64,000 bases of DNA from Vreelandella titanicae BH1 (lineage in GTDB: Bacteria; Pseudomonadota; Gammaproteobacteria; Pseudomonadales; Halomonadaceae), in contig NZ_AOPO01000020.1 in the NCBI RefSeq assembly GCF_000336575.1, positions 16,634-80,633 of the forward strand. Direction: 5' to 3'. The notes beneath the pieces were generated by a model, which saw only the letters and a list, made by a program, of their open reading frames with translations, ran no database searches and was not told the origin of the DNA. Every line of letters starts with the position of its first letter. The first letter of the stretch is position 1. The position numbers and the translations under genes are program-made. Shown one piece after another: positions 17,259 to 27,339 of the stretch.

Positions 17259-19355
17259 ATGGATATAGCGGATTTTTTTGACACCTTTTTTGAAGAGGCT
17301 GAAGAGCTGCTGTCGGATATGGAACAGCATTTACTGGAGCTGGATGTTGATGATCCAGACAGTGAGCAGCTCAATGCTATTTTCCGTGCCGCCCACTCGA
17401 TCAAGGGGGGGGCGGGAACCTTTGGTTTTACCGTGCTACAGAAAACCACGCACATTTTGGAAAACCTCCTCGATTACGCACGTAAAGGCGAACTGACGCT
17501 GCGAGCCGACCTCGTGGATACCTTTTTAGAGGCTAAAGACATCATGCATGAGCAACTCGATGCCTACCGCAGCGAAGAGGAGCCTAATCAAGAGGCATTT
17601 GAACGCATTTGCCAAACGCTGCAGCAAATTGCCTTGGACGAAATTGGCCAACAGCTTGATGGGCCGACTATTCCTGCTGCTGAGCCCAAGGCTGCGCCGA
17701 CGCCTGTGCCAAGTGAAAACGACGCGGAAGCAAACAGTAATAATGCAGAGGCGTCCTCGAACGGCCATCTGCTAGTGGCACTGCTCAACGTTGAAGATAA
17801 AGACCGCATTTTGCTGGTTGAAGAGTTAGAGCAGCTCGGTGAAGTGCAGTCCCAGTCAGGCGACGCAAAGCGTTACGAGGTAGTGCTCAAAAGCAGCGAC
17901 AGTGCTGACGATATTGAAGCGGTCATGTGCTTTATTATCGAACCTGATCAGATTGAGATTACGGCTGTTGAGGGCGTCGCTACTGAGCCAGCCCCAGCCG
18001 AGCCAGAAGCCTCGACGCCTGCAGCCCCAGCGCCGCAAGCGCCGGCAGAAAGCACGGCCTCTAAGGCAAGCGCGCCAAAGCCTGCTGCCAAAGAGAAGCC
18101 CAAAAAAGCTGCCGCCGAGTCTTCGTCAATCCGCGTATCGGTAGATAAAGTCGACCAAATTATCAACTTGGTGGGTGAGCTGATTATCACCCAGTCGATG
18201 CTCGATCAAACGGTTAGCGATTTAGAAGATCAGTCGGTGGGCAATGCTTCACTGCAAAATGGCATGAGCCTACTGCAGCGCAACGCCCGTGATCTCCAAG
18301 AAGCGGTCATGTCTATTCGCATGATTCCCATGGAGTTTGTATTCAGTCGCTTCCCCCGCGTGGTGCGCGACACCGCCGGTAAGCTGGGTAAAGAGATCGA
18401 ATTAATTACCGAAGGCAAGTCGACCGAGCTGGATAAGAGTTTGGTCGAACGGATCACTGATCCGTTAACGCACCTGGTGCGCAATAGCCTCGATCATGGC
18501 GTGGAAATGCCCGATGTGCGCGAAGCCATTGGCAAGCCGCGTGTTGGCAAATTAACCCTCTCCGCACGTCACCAGGGTGGCAATATCTTGATTGAAGTGC
18601 GCGATGATGGTGCCGGCATGGATCGTGAACGCCTGCTAGCCAAGGCGCGCGAAAACGGCCTCAATGTGTCGGACACCATGTCGGACGAAGAGGTCTTCCA
18701 GCTCATTTTTGCTCCCGGCTTCTCAACGGCGAATGAAGTGACCGACGTATCTGGGCGTGGCGTGGGCATGGATGTAGTGAAGCGCAACATTCAGAGCATG
18801 GGCGGTCGGGTTGAAATCCAGTCGAAGCTAGGTGAAGGCACCAACACCCGTATCGTGTTGCCGCTTACGTTGGCCATTCTGGACGGTATGTCGATCAAGG
18901 TCGGCGGCGAGACATTTATTCTTCCGCTCTCTACCGTACTTGAATCACTGCAGCCCGCCAAAGACGATATGTACGCCATGGCCGGTGACGACGTGGTGAT
19001 CAAAGTCCGCGACGAATATCTGCCCGTGATTGCCATTCACGAAGTGCTTAACGTCGAGAATGCGATTACCGACCCGACCAAAAGCATCGCTGTCATTGTG
19101 CAGGGCGAAGGCCGTCGTTACGCCATGTTGGTTGATGAGTTGATCGGACAGCAGCAGGTCGTGGTCAAAAATCTGGAAGACAATTACCGCAAAGTACCAG
19201 GGATCTCGGCCGCGACCATCTTAGGTGACGGTAGTGTAGCGTTGATTCTGGATATTACTGGTTTACACCGCCTGAGCCGATATAAAAAAGAGGCAGGCAA
19301 AAAAGTAGTAAACAATCAAAACCTTTCATCTTTTAAGGAGGCTGAGCCGTCATGA
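17259..19355 (+). CDS. cheA: Chemotaxis histidine kinase CheA
   Basis: CheA autophosphorylates in response to receptor state and passes phosphate to CheY and CheB. The 698-residue protein has the P1 HPt domain with His46 in AAHSIKGG, a P2-like region (about 165-235), an Ala/Pro/Lys-rich linker, the dimerisation helices (VDQIINLVGELIITQSML), the kinase domain (HLVRNSLDHGVE, DDGAGMD, GRGVGMDVV) and a CheW-like C-terminal domain. The ATG 17259 is chosen over a GTG 4 codons upstream because AAGGTGGAG precedes it at good spacing. The stop overlaps cheW. Confidence 0.98.
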   Translation: MDIADFFDTFFEEAEELLSDMEQHLLELDVDDPDSEQLNAIFRAAHSIKGGAGTFGFTVLQKTTHILENLLDYARKGELTLRADLVDTFLEAKDIMHEQLDAYRSEEEPNQEAFERICQTLQQIALDEIGQQLDGPTIPAAEPKAAPTPVPSENDAEANSNNAEASSNGHLLVALLNVEDKDRILLVEELEQLGEVQSQSGDAKRYEVVLKSSDSADDIEAVMCFIIEPDQIEITAVEGVATEPAPAEPEASTPAAPAPQAPAESTASKASAPKPAAKEKPKKAAAESSSIRVSVDKVDQIINLVGELIITQSMLDQTVSDLEDQSVGNASLQNGMSLLQRNARDLQEAVMSIRMIPMEFVFSRFPRVVRDTAGKLGKEIELITEGKSTELDKSLVERITDPLTHLVRNSLDHGVEMPDVREAIGKPRVGKLTLSARHQGGNILIEVRDDGAGMDRERLLAKARENGLNVSDTMSDEEVFQLIFAPGFSTANEVTDVSGRGVGMDVVKRNIQSMGGRVEIQSKLGEGTNTRIVLPLTLAILDGMSIKVGGETFILPLSTVLESLQPAKDDMYAMAGDDVVIKVRDEYLPVIAIHEVLNVENAITDPTKSIAVIVQGEGRRYAMLVDELIGQQQVVVKNLEDNYRKVPGISAATILGDGSVALILDITGLHRLSRYKKEAGKKVVNNQNLSSFKEAEPS

Positions 19356-19849
19356 GTCAAGCCAACAATGGTGCGGTACTAGCCGCAGAAGCCGAAAACC
19401 GCGAATTCCTAGTGTTCTCATTAGGCGATGAAGAGTACGCCATTGATATTTTGAAAGTGCAGGAAATTCGTGGCTACGAAAACGTAACCCGGATTGCCAA
19501 TGCACCTGAATTTATCAAAGGGGTCACTAATCTGCGCGGCGTCATTGTGCCAATCGTAGATCTCCGCATTAAGTTTCACTTTGATAAAGTCGAATACGGT
19601 GGCCAAACAGTGGTGATCGTGGTCAATGTTGCAGACCGGGTGGTCGGCATCGTAGTGGACGGCGTTTCCGACGTGATGACACTGACCCCTGATCAGATTA
19701 AACCGGCGCCAGAATTTGGTGTCACGCTCTCGTCTGACTTCCTGAGCGGTTTGGGTAGTCTGGATGACCGCATGCTGGTACTCGTGGATATCGATAAGTT
19801 GCTCACCAGCGACGAGATGGCACTGGTGGAAAGCACCAGCAACCAGTAA
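19352..19849 (+). CDS. cheW: Chemotaxis coupling protein CheW
   Basis: CheW links chemoreceptors to CheA in the signalling array. The 165-residue protein is a single CheW fold with the usual segments FSLGDEEYAIDILKVQEIRG, FIKGVTNLRGVIVPIVDLR and VGIVVDGVSDVM. It starts 4 bases before the cheA stop (ATGA) behind an AAGGAGG site in the cheA end. Confidence 0.98.
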   Translation: MSQANNGAVLAAEAENREFLVFSLGDEEYAIDILKVQEIRGYENVTRIANAPEFIKGVTNLRGVIVPIVDLRIKFHFDKVEYGGQTVVIVVNVADRVVGIVVDGVSDVMTLTPDQIKPAPEFGVTLSSDFLSGLGSLDDRMLVLVDIDKLLTSDEMALVESTSNQ

Positions 19850-19957
19850 GACTAAAAAACATGGCACAGGGAGCGTGCCAAATCAGTTCTACTCAATGAT
19901 GCATTCTCGCGCTACGGAAAGTGCCAGCGAGTGCCGGTTGTGCGTGGAGAAAAGGGC

Positions 19958-21244
19958 GTGACACAGCGAATGCGGCAATTAATGAATAATATGACGGTGC
20001 GCTTGAGTTGGGGCTTAGTGCTAGCGACACTTTCGGTGCTTGTTTTAATTGCCAGTGGTATTGGTCTTTATGCCCTGCACCATGGTGCAGCAATCGTGCA
20101 GGCCTCTGACGATGTGCAGGCACAACAGGCCGCTTTCAGTGCTTTTGCCGCGACAATTCGCTGGGCACTACTCGGGATAGTCGTAATGACTATCGCCACG
20201 GTAATCGTGGTTATCTGGGGGGTGACGGCCAATGTGTTGCGCCCGCTAGATCGCTTGGTGGGCTATTTTGAGCGTATGGCCCAGGGGGATCTAAGCCAGG
20301 CCATTACCTCTCCGGGTAATAACGAAATAGGGCGGCTTTATAGCGCCATGGCCCATATGCAGAGCTCACTCTCGCAAACGGTAGGTACCGTGCGCACCAG
20401 CGGTACATCGATTTATGAGCGCTCTCAGCAAATAGCCAGCGGCAATAACGACCTTTCTTCGCGCACCGAGCAGCAGGCCACCTCGTTAGAGGAGACGGCT
20501 TCCAGCATGGAGCAGTTAGCCTCAACGGTGGGTCATAATGCTGAAAATGCCCGCCAAGCCAGCCAATTGGCCGGGAGCGCGACCCTGACAGCCCGCCGTA
20601 GTGGAGAAGAGGTTGGTGAGATCGTCAGCACCATGCAAGACATAAGCGCAAGTTCTCATCAAGTCGCTGATATTATTACCGTTATCGATAATATTGCGTT
20701 TCAGACCAATATTCTGGCGCTGAATGCTTCGGTGGAAGCGGCGCGTGCTGGCGAGCATGGCAGAGGGTTCGCCGTGGTGGCACAGGAAGTACGTAGCTTA
20801 GCCAGTCGCAGCGCCGCTGCCGCCAAAGAGATTCGCACGCTGATTGATGCATCGCTCAGCAAGGTAGATACCGGCACTCAGCGGGTCAATCAAGCTGGAC
20901 AAACCATGCAAGATCTAGTGGGCGCTGTTCAGCGCGTCAGCGATATCATGGATGAAATCGCCGCCGCTTCTGAGCAGCAGAGTAGCGGCATTGGCCAAGT
21001 GAATCAGGCCGTGGCGCAAATGGATCAGGTTGTGCAACAAAATGCTCAACTGGTGCAGCAAGCCGCGCGCAGCGCCAATGAACTTGAAAGCGAAGCCGCA
21101 CGCTTACGCGAGGCGGTTGAGCGCTTTCGTGTCACTGAATTATCAGCCCCGCGCGCTCCGGCTGTATTGCCAGCGGCAGTGTCAAAACCCGCAACAAGGC
21201 GTCCACAGCCAGTAGCAGAAACAGAAGAGTGGTCATCGTTTTAA
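19958..21244 (+). CDS. Methyl-accepting chemotaxis protein with minimal periplasmic loop
   Basis: This about 429-residue chemoreceptor has two membrane helices separated by only about 30 residues, so there is almost no periplasmic sensor. A HAMP domain (NVLRPLDRLVGYFERMAQGDL) and a complete signalling domain with the hairpin tip (IAFQTNILALNASVEAARAGEHGRGFAVVA, abbreviated) follow. Methylation-helix glutamates are present. It ends in EWSSF, resembling the CheR/CheB-tethering pentapeptide. The GTG 19958 has GGAG 8 nt upstream; a GTG at 19931 would add 9 residues and cannot be excluded. It may sense through the membrane or a partner protein. Confidence 0.9.
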   Translation: MTQRMRQLMNNMTVRLSWGLVLATLSVLVLIASGIGLYALHHGAAIVQASDDVQAQQAAFSAFAATIRWALLGIVVMTIATVIVVIWGVTANVLRPLDRLVGYFERMAQGDLSQAITSPGNNEIGRLYSAMAHMQSSLSQTVGTVRTSGTSIYERSQQIASGNNDLSSRTEQQATSLEETASSMEQLASTVGHNAENARQASQLAGSATLTARRSGEEVGEIVSTMQDISASSHQVADIITVIDNIAFQTNILALNASVEAARAGEHGRGFAVVAQEVRSLASRSAAAAKEIRTLIDASLSKVDTGTQRVNQAGQTMQDLVGAVQRVSDIMDEIAAASEQQSSGIGQVNQAVAQMDQVVQQNAQLVQQAARSANELESEAARLREAVERFRVTELSAPRAPAVLPAAVSKPATRRPQPVAETEEWSSF

Positions 21245-21304
21245 TTTGCTTGGTAGGGCAGGCGCACTCTTTTTGAAAAATAAAACATTAAAAAAAGGCA
21301 CACC

Positions 21305-23452
21305 ATGCGTAATAACCAACCAGTCTCTCAGCGTGAAATCGAACTAAAAGAAGACGACTTCCTAGTCTCGCGTACCGATACGAAGGGACGCATCACCTAT
21401 GCCAACCCTGCGTTTATCGATATTAGCGGCTTTGAACACGCAGAGCTGATAGGTGCGCCGCATAACCTGATACGCCACCCGGATATGCCGCCGGCAGCCT
21501 TTGAAAACCTCTGGAAAACCGTCAAAACGGGGGAAACGTGGCGAGGGCTGGTCAAAAACCGCTGCAAAAATGGCGACCACTACTGGGTAAATGCCAGCGT
21601 CACGCCGATTATCGAAGATGGACAAGTCGTGGGCTACACCTCGGTGCGTGTACAGGCAAGCCGCGCAGCCATTGAGCAGGCCGAGCGGGCCTACGCTGAA
21701 ATACGCGAAGGCCGCAACAAGCGGCTTTACTTAGATAAAGGCCGGTTACGCCAGAAAGGTGTGATTAAGCGTTTGGCCCGGGTACGCCTCGACACCATTC
21801 GTGCCAAATTGGTAGGCATGATTGTCGTTGCAGGGCTGCTGTTATTAATCAGCGGTGGGCTTGGTCTGTATGGTTTGAATGTCTCTGGCGAGCGCTTGGG
21901 GCAACTGAATAATGACGGTCTGCGTGATGTTATTCGCCTGCAGAAAATCGATCAAACCATTGCCCAAACGCGCCAAGCGATGATTGAGCCAGAGCGTATG
22001 GAACTGATCAATCAACGCTTCGAGATGGGTGAAAGCATTGAGGAGAGCGCCGCAGAGGTTGCTGAGGTGTGGCAGGAGTATTATTCCCGTGAGGTCAATG
22101 CGACTGAGCTTGCCACCGAGTTTGACCAGCAGCTACAGACCTTCCTGCAGAACGGCATGGGCCAGGCGGCCAGCGTGCTTCAGGCAGAAGAGACCTACCA
22201 AGCCTTTACTGGTCTCGATGCTGTGATTAGCGTCATGACCAGCGAGGGCCGCATCCTGTCAGTCATGGTTAATCAACTGATTTCCCAGAAACAGCAGGCA
22301 GCTGAGGCCATGGCTGTTGATGCTCAGCAAGGTCAAACCACGATGCTGGGCGCTCAAGCCATAGTACTTGGAATTGGTTTACTGCTACTTATTTTGATCG
22401 GCATGGTTACCCTGCGGGCGATTACCAGGCCGCTAAAAAGTGCTGCAGGTTTTACGCTGCAAATTGCTGGCGGTAATTTGGCCGCTAAAGTCCCCGCCCA
22501 GAGACGCGATGAAGTGGGCCAATTGATGGACTCGCTGAATACTATGCGCAAAAGCCTCAGCAGCATCATCGCCGATGTAAAAAGCGGTATTGATGTGGTC
22601 ACTCCGGCTGCTCAGGACATTGCCAGCGGCAACGAAGAGCTGTCGTCGCGTACTGAACAGCAGGCGGCCTCTTTGCAACAAACCGCCTCCAGCATGGAAG
22701 AAATGACTGCCACTGTGCGGCAAAACAGTGAGAACGCTCAAGAAGCCCGCCGTCTAGCCGATAACAATGCTATCCAGGTAACGAATACTGGCGAGTTGAT
22801 GACACAGTTAGTCGACAACATGCAGCGGATTACCCAAAGCTCCCAGCAGATGGCCGATATTATCAATGTTATCGATTCGATCGCGTTTCAGACCAATATT
22901 CTGGCGCTGAATGCATCGGTAGAAGCGGCTCGGGCCGGCGAGCATGGGCGTGGTTTTGCGGTGGTGGCCGAAGAAGTGCGTAACCTGGCTGGCCGTAGCG
23001 CTGGTGCCGCCCAAGAAATTCGCGGTTTGATTGATGGCTCTAACCGTGAGGTAAGTGCGGGTGCCAGTATGGTCACCAAAGCCGAAGCTGCGATTAGCGA
23101 AGTGGCGGAAGCCGCGCGCAGTGTGACGCAGATCATGCACGAAATTTCAGCCGCCTCCGAAGAGCAGAGCCATGGTATTGCCCAGGTTAACCAAGCAGTA
23201 GCAGAGATGGATCAAGGTACCCAGCGTAATGCGGTGCGGGTTCAGGAAACCGCACGCGCGGCGGTCTCGCTTGAGAAGCAGGCGGGGCTATTAGCGCTAT
23301 CGGTGGAAGCGTTTCGATTAAACAGTCAGGGGGCGCTACGTCCGCCAGCAGTGACAGCGACTAAGCACACTGCTCAGTTGCCTAGCACATCGTCGCCGAA
23401 TTCGCCCGTTAAACGGCAGGCAGCCTCAGCAGAGGAGTGGGAAGCGTTTTGA
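21305..23452 (+). CDS. PAS-containing chemoreceptor (Aer-like)
   Basis: This 715-residue receptor opens with an Aer-type PAS domain (about 10-125; TDTKGRITYANPAF, HPDMPPAAFENLW, KNGDHYWVNASVTP), as in FAD-binding aerotaxis receptors. It then has a membrane helix (about 175-197), a roughly 150-residue four-helix-bundle-like region, a second helix (about 350-370), HAMP and a complete MCP signalling domain. Unlike E. coli Aer it has two membrane helices and a periplasmic helical domain. It ends in EWEAF. Its stop overlaps the cheR start. Confidence 0.92.
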   Translation: MRNNQPVSQREIELKEDDFLVSRTDTKGRITYANPAFIDISGFEHAELIGAPHNLIRHPDMPPAAFENLWKTVKTGETWRGLVKNRCKNGDHYWVNASVTPIIEDGQVVGYTSVRVQASRAAIEQAERAYAEIREGRNKRLYLDKGRLRQKGVIKRLARVRLDTIRAKLVGMIVVAGLLLLISGGLGLYGLNVSGERLGQLNNDGLRDVIRLQKIDQTIAQTRQAMIEPERMELINQRFEMGESIEESAAEVAEVWQEYYSREVNATELATEFDQQLQTFLQNGMGQAASVLQAEETYQAFTGLDAVISVMTSEGRILSVMVNQLISQKQQAAEAMAVDAQQGQTTMLGAQAIVLGIGLLLLILIGMVTLRAITRPLKSAAGFTLQIAGGNLAAKVPAQRRDEVGQLMDSLNTMRKSLSSIIADVKSGIDVVTPAAQDIASGNEELSSRTEQQAASLQQTASSMEEMTATVRQNSENAQEARRLADNNAIQVTNTGELMTQLVDNMQRITQSSQQMADIINVIDSIAFQTNILALNASVEAARAGEHGRGFAVVAEEVRNLAGRSAGAAQEIRGLIDGSNREVSAGASMVTKAEAAISEVAEAARSVTQIMHEISAASEEQSHGIAQVNQAVAEMDQGTQRNAVRVQETARAAVSLEKQAGLLALSVEAFRLNSQGALRPPAVTATKHTAQLPSTSSPNSPVKRQAASAEEWEAF

Positions 23453-24321
23453 CCGAACAACGTGAACGGGTGGTAGACGCAGGTCAGTGGACATCGAGCA
23501 GTCAGATTGAGCGCGATCTAGTACTGACGGATGCGGATTTTACACGGATTCGCGAGCTGATTTATCAGCGCGCCGGCATTGTGCTGGCTGAGCATAAACG
23601 TGAAATGGTCTATAGCCGCCTAGCAAAGCGGCTACGCCACCATGGCATGACGCGCTTTACTGACTACTTGGTGCGCTTGGAGCGTCAGCCAGAAGCCAAG
23701 GAGTGGGAGGCGTTTACCAATGCACTGACCACTAACCTCACGGCCTTTTTTCGTGAGGCGCACCATTTTCCGCTGTTGGCTGAGCATATAAAGAACAAAC
23801 AAGACCCGGTCACTATTTGGTGTTCGGCCGCCTCCACCGGGGAGGAGCCTTACTCGCTGGCAATGACATTGTTAGAAACGTTGGGCGCTAAAGCGTCGCA
23901 GGCCAAAGTGATCGCCACCGATATCGATACGGATGCGTTGGCCAGGGCTCGCGCTGGCGTTTATCCCCTGGAACAGGTGCGCAAGATCGATGAGGCACGG
24001 GTAAAGCGGTTTTTTCAGAAAGGAACGGGTAACCATGCGGGCTTTGCAAGGATTCGCCCAGAAGTATCCGCACTGGTGGAGTTTTTGCCACTGAACCTGC
24101 TAGCGCCGCAATGGCCAATTAAAGGCCCTTTTGATGCCGTGTTCTGCCGAAACATCATGATTTATTTTGATAAAGATACTCAATCAAAAATTCTTAAACG
24201 CTTTGCACCACTGATGAAGCCCGATGGCTTGCTGTTTGCAGGCCACTCGGAAAACTTCTCGTATATCAGCGGCGCATTCAAGCTGCGTGGTCAAACCGTT
24301 TATAACCTGGCCAAAAAATGA
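23449..24321 (+). CDS. cheR: Chemotaxis protein methyltransferase CheR
   Basis: CheR methylates receptor glutamates using SAM. The 290-residue protein has the N-terminal helical domain (FTRIRELIYQRAGIVL) and the SAM-binding domain with CSAASTGEEPYSLAM and FCRNIMIYFD. I favour the TTG at 23449, which overlaps the preceding stop (TTGA). The alternative GTG at 23437 directly abuts the AGGAG sequence and so has no usable spacing. Confidence 0.95.
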   Translation: MTEQRERVVDAGQWTSSSQIERDLVLTDADFTRIRELIYQRAGIVLAEHKREMVYSRLAKRLRHHGMTRFTDYLVRLERQPEAKEWEAFTNALTTNLTAFFREAHHFPLLAEHIKNKQDPVTIWCSAASTGEEPYSLAMTLLETLGAKASQAKVIATDIDTDALARARAGVYPLEQVRKIDEARVKRFFQKGTGNHAGFARIRPEVSALVEFLPLNLLAPQWPIKGPFDAVFCRNIMIYFDKDTQSKILKRFAPLMKPDGLLFAGHSENFSYISGAFKLRGQTVYNLAKK

Positions 24322-24412
24322 ATAACTATCGTGTCTTTATAATCGCTTTAGGCGCTGTGGCTCCGGCGGTTGCAATAACACATCAGGCGTCTACAGCAAG
24401 AGGAGGCGTGCT

Positions 24413-25474
24413 TTGAGCGCAGCCAAGATCAAAGTGTTGTGTGTCGATGATTCGGCGCTAATTCGCGATTTGTTAACGGAAATTATTAATTCCCAGCCCG
24501 ATATGGAAGTCGTTGCGGTAGCGCCTGACCCCATTGCCGCCAGGGATTTGATCAAGCAGCACAATCCTGATGTGCTCACCCTTGATGTGGAAATGCCACG
24601 CATGGATGGCTTGGATTTTCTTGAGCGTTTGATGCGCCTGCGTCCTATGCCGGTATTGATGGTGTCGTCGCTCACCCAAAGCGGTTCGGAGATTACCCTG
24701 CGTGCGCTAGAGCTTGGCGCGCTGGATTTTGTCGCCAAGCCGAGTCTGGGCATCCGCAATGGGATGATGGAGTACGCTGACGAGATTGCCGAAAAACTGC
24801 GCGCCGCTGCGCGCTCGCGGCCTCGTCAGGCGCGGCATAAAAACACTCCGCCACCGGAAGCCCTGAAAGCCCCGTTAGTGTCGAGTGAAAAGCTGATCAT
24901 TATTGGCGCGTCTACGGGGGGCACCGAAGCGATTCGTGCGGTACTTGAGCCGCTGCCCGCCAACGCCCCGGCGATTTTGATTACCCAGCATATGCCTGGC
25001 GGTTTTACCCGTTCGTTTGCGGAGCGCTTAGACCGGCTGTGCCGGATTACGGTGAAAGAGGCCGCCGACGGCGAGCGGATTCTACCTGGGCACGCTTATA
25101 TCGCCCCAGGGGATCAACACCTTAAGTTAGCGCGTAGCGGTGCCAACTACGTAGCGCGGTTAGATAGCGGCCCACCGGTCAATCGCCACCGCCCCTCGGT
25201 AGACGTGCTGTTCCATTCAGCGGCTCAGCATGCGGGCAAGAACTCCATCGGTGTCATTTTGACCGGTATGGGTAAGGACGGTGCGGCAGGGCTGCTAGAG
25301 ATGCGTCAAGCGGGCGCACCCACCATTGCCCAGAATGAGCAGACCTGTGTGGTCTTCGGTATGCCCCGTGAAGCTATTGCTGTCGGGGGGGCTGTGGAAG
25401 TGGTGGCGTTAGATGACATTCCCTCGCGAATGATGGCGCTGATCGCCGCCTCCGGCCGCGCCCAGCGTGTGTAG
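24413..25474 (+). CDS. cheB: Chemotaxis response regulator / methylesterase CheB
   Basis: CheB removes methyl groups from receptors once phosphorylated by CheA, and also deamidates. The 353-residue protein has a receiver domain with acidic pair D12/D13 and phospho-acceptor Asp58 (LTLDVEMPRMDG). After a linker (about 125-155), the methylesterase domain has GASTGG (Ser), TQHMPGGF (His) and GMGKDGA (Asp), so the catalytic triad is complete. It starts at a TTG with a perfect AGGAGG 6 nt upstream; a nearby GTG is out of frame. Confidence 0.97.
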   Translation: MSAAKIKVLCVDDSALIRDLLTEIINSQPDMEVVAVAPDPIAARDLIKQHNPDVLTLDVEMPRMDGLDFLERLMRLRPMPVLMVSSLTQSGSEITLRALELGALDFVAKPSLGIRNGMMEYADEIAEKLRAAARSRPRQARHKNTPPPEALKAPLVSSEKLIIIGASTGGTEAIRAVLEPLPANAPAILITQHMPGGFTRSFAERLDRLCRITVKEAADGERILPGHAYIAPGDQHLKLARSGANYVARLDSGPPVNRHRPSVDVLFHSAAQHAGKNSIGVILTGMGKDGAAGLLEMRQAGAPTIAQNEQTCVVFGMPREAIAVGGAVEVVALDDIPSRMMALIAASGRAQRV

Positions 25475-25533
25475 TGCAATTCATAAAAAGTTAGTAATCA
25501 TAAAAACTAAATAAGCTCGCAAGGGAAATCACA

Positions 25534-27237
25534 ATGAACCGTTTACTGCGCAACTTGAGTATTCACGCCGCCGTGGTCACATCGCTTTGCTGCTTTGTCG
25601 TGCTGATTTTAATGGTTTCGGGCTTGAGTGTGGTGGCCGATCGCAATTCACAAAATAACTTAGCCACGCTAAGCGGTATCAGCGATGCGCAGTTAAATGA
25701 GATGAATCGCGCCGATTCGCTGCTTAACCAAGCCATGTTGGCTATGGAAACTGCCTCCAACTACCTGATGGTAGGGCAGACCCAGCAATCCAATGAGCAG
25801 GTTGCCGTTGCCGCTGATCGCATCGAGCGTTCTGAAAAGCGTTTCGAGCGCTTTGCGGCAAACTCATTTTCACCGCAAGGCGAGGCATTGGCGAACACCC
25901 TAATTGAAGATTTTAATACCGTAATGGGGCTAGTTAAACAACAGCACGATACCTTTGAATATATGGACTTAACCAGCTACAACAACCTGCGCGATGAGCT
26001 GGTAGAGCCGATAAATATCTTATCTGAAAGTATGACGGCGTTTGTGGCCTACGGCTTCCATCGGGTAGATACCATTCGCGCTGACGCGGATGCCCAAGGC
26101 AATCTGTTTGCCATGATCAATGCTGGAGCGGTGATTTTTGCCTTACTGATGACCTTGATAATCTACCTAGGTTTACGCCGTACAGTGATTGCGCCGCTAA
26201 GAGGCGCCATCCAACGGCTTGATGCGATTGCTGAGGCTGATTTGACCAACCCGCTGCCGGAAGCAGGTAAAAATGAAATTGGCCGTTTGTTTGGTGCTAT
26301 GGGCACCATGCAGCAAAACCTCACCAATATCGTTGGCCGGGTGCGTGAAGGCAGTAACGAAATTCACCACGGCACCCGTGAGATTGCCAGCGGCAACGCT
26401 GACCTCTCCTCACGCACGGAGCAGCAGGCGGCATCGATTCAACAAACCGCGGCCAGCATGGAAGAGATGACCGCGACGGTAAAACAGAACGCCGACAATG
26501 CTCGTCAAGCCAGCACCCTGGCAGCAGACGCCTCCACCACGGCTGAGCGCGGTGGACAAGTGGTGGAGCAAGTGGTGCAAACTATGCACGGTATCTCCAC
26601 CAGCTCGAAAAAAGTCGCCGATATCACCAGCGTTATTGACTCAATTGCTTTTCAAACCAATATTCTGGCTCTCAACGCCTCGGTAGAGGCCGCCCGCGCC
26701 GGCGAGCAAGGTCGCGGATTTGCGGTGGTGGCGGGGGAAGTGCGTAATTTGGCCAGCCGCAGTGCGGATGCGGCCAAAGAGATTAAAACTCTGATTGATG
26801 CTTCGGTAACACAAATTCAGCAAGGCTCCACTCTGGTCGAGCAGGCCGGTACCACGATGTCGGATGTGGTTACTGCAGTGCGCCGTGTTACCGATATCAT
26901 GGATGAAATCTCCGCTGCCTCCCAAGAGCAGAGTGACGGTATTGAGCAAGTCAGCCAAGCCGTGGGCCAGATGGATCAAGTCACCCAACAAAATGCCGCG
27001 CTGGTACAGCAAGCCTCTGCGGCGGCGGCCTCCCTTGAGGAACAGGCCAACCGGTTGGAGCAAGCCGTAGCCGTGTTTAAGCTGTTAGGTATGCAGGGGG
27101 CGTCCCATCAGGCGCTGCCTTCCTCATCGCCAGCAACGGACGTTATGCCTGCGCCTAGGGCCGACCAGCAAGCTCGTCGCCCAGCTCCAGCTCCAGCCTC
27201 GCAGCGCAGCGACCACGAAGAGTGGGAGGAATTCTGA
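25534..27237 (+). CDS. Methyl-accepting chemotaxis protein (Tar/Tsr type)
   Basis: This 567-residue receptor has the classic layout: a membrane helix (about 12-33), a periplasmic four-helix-bundle domain (about 34-190), a second helix (about 192-213), HAMP, and an MCP signalling domain with the conserved tip. The ligand is unknown. The C-terminus is Pro/Ala-rich and ends in EWEEF, a CheR/CheB-docking-like pentapeptide. It lies between cheB and cheY, where E. coli has no receptor gene. Confidence 0.95.
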   Translation: MNRLLRNLSIHAAVVTSLCCFVVLILMVSGLSVVADRNSQNNLATLSGISDAQLNEMNRADSLLNQAMLAMETASNYLMVGQTQQSNEQVAVAADRIERSEKRFERFAANSFSPQGEALANTLIEDFNTVMGLVKQQHDTFEYMDLTSYNNLRDELVEPINILSESMTAFVAYGFHRVDTIRADADAQGNLFAMINAGAVIFALLMTLIIYLGLRRTVIAPLRGAIQRLDAIAEADLTNPLPEAGKNEIGRLFGAMGTMQQNLTNIVGRVREGSNEIHHGTREIASGNADLSSRTEQQAASIQQTAASMEEMTATVKQNADNARQASTLAADASTTAERGGQVVEQVVQTMHGISTSSKKVADITSVIDSIAFQTNILALNASVEAARAGEQGRGFAVVAGEVRNLASRSADAAKEIKTLIDASVTQIQQGSTLVEQAGTTMSDVVTAVRRVTDIMDEISAASQEQSDGIEQVSQAVGQMDQVTQQNAALVQQASAAAASLEEQANRLEQAVAVFKLLGMQGASHQALPSSSPATDVMPAPRADQQARRPAPAPASQRSDHEEWEEF

Positions 27238-27339
27238 AGAACCGTTTTGAAAGAGCCGTTTCAAAGTAGCCGTTTTAAACCCCTGACTGTACTTTTCAGT
27301 CGCCCTTGTGCCATATACTGATTGATTAGAGGATGACCC

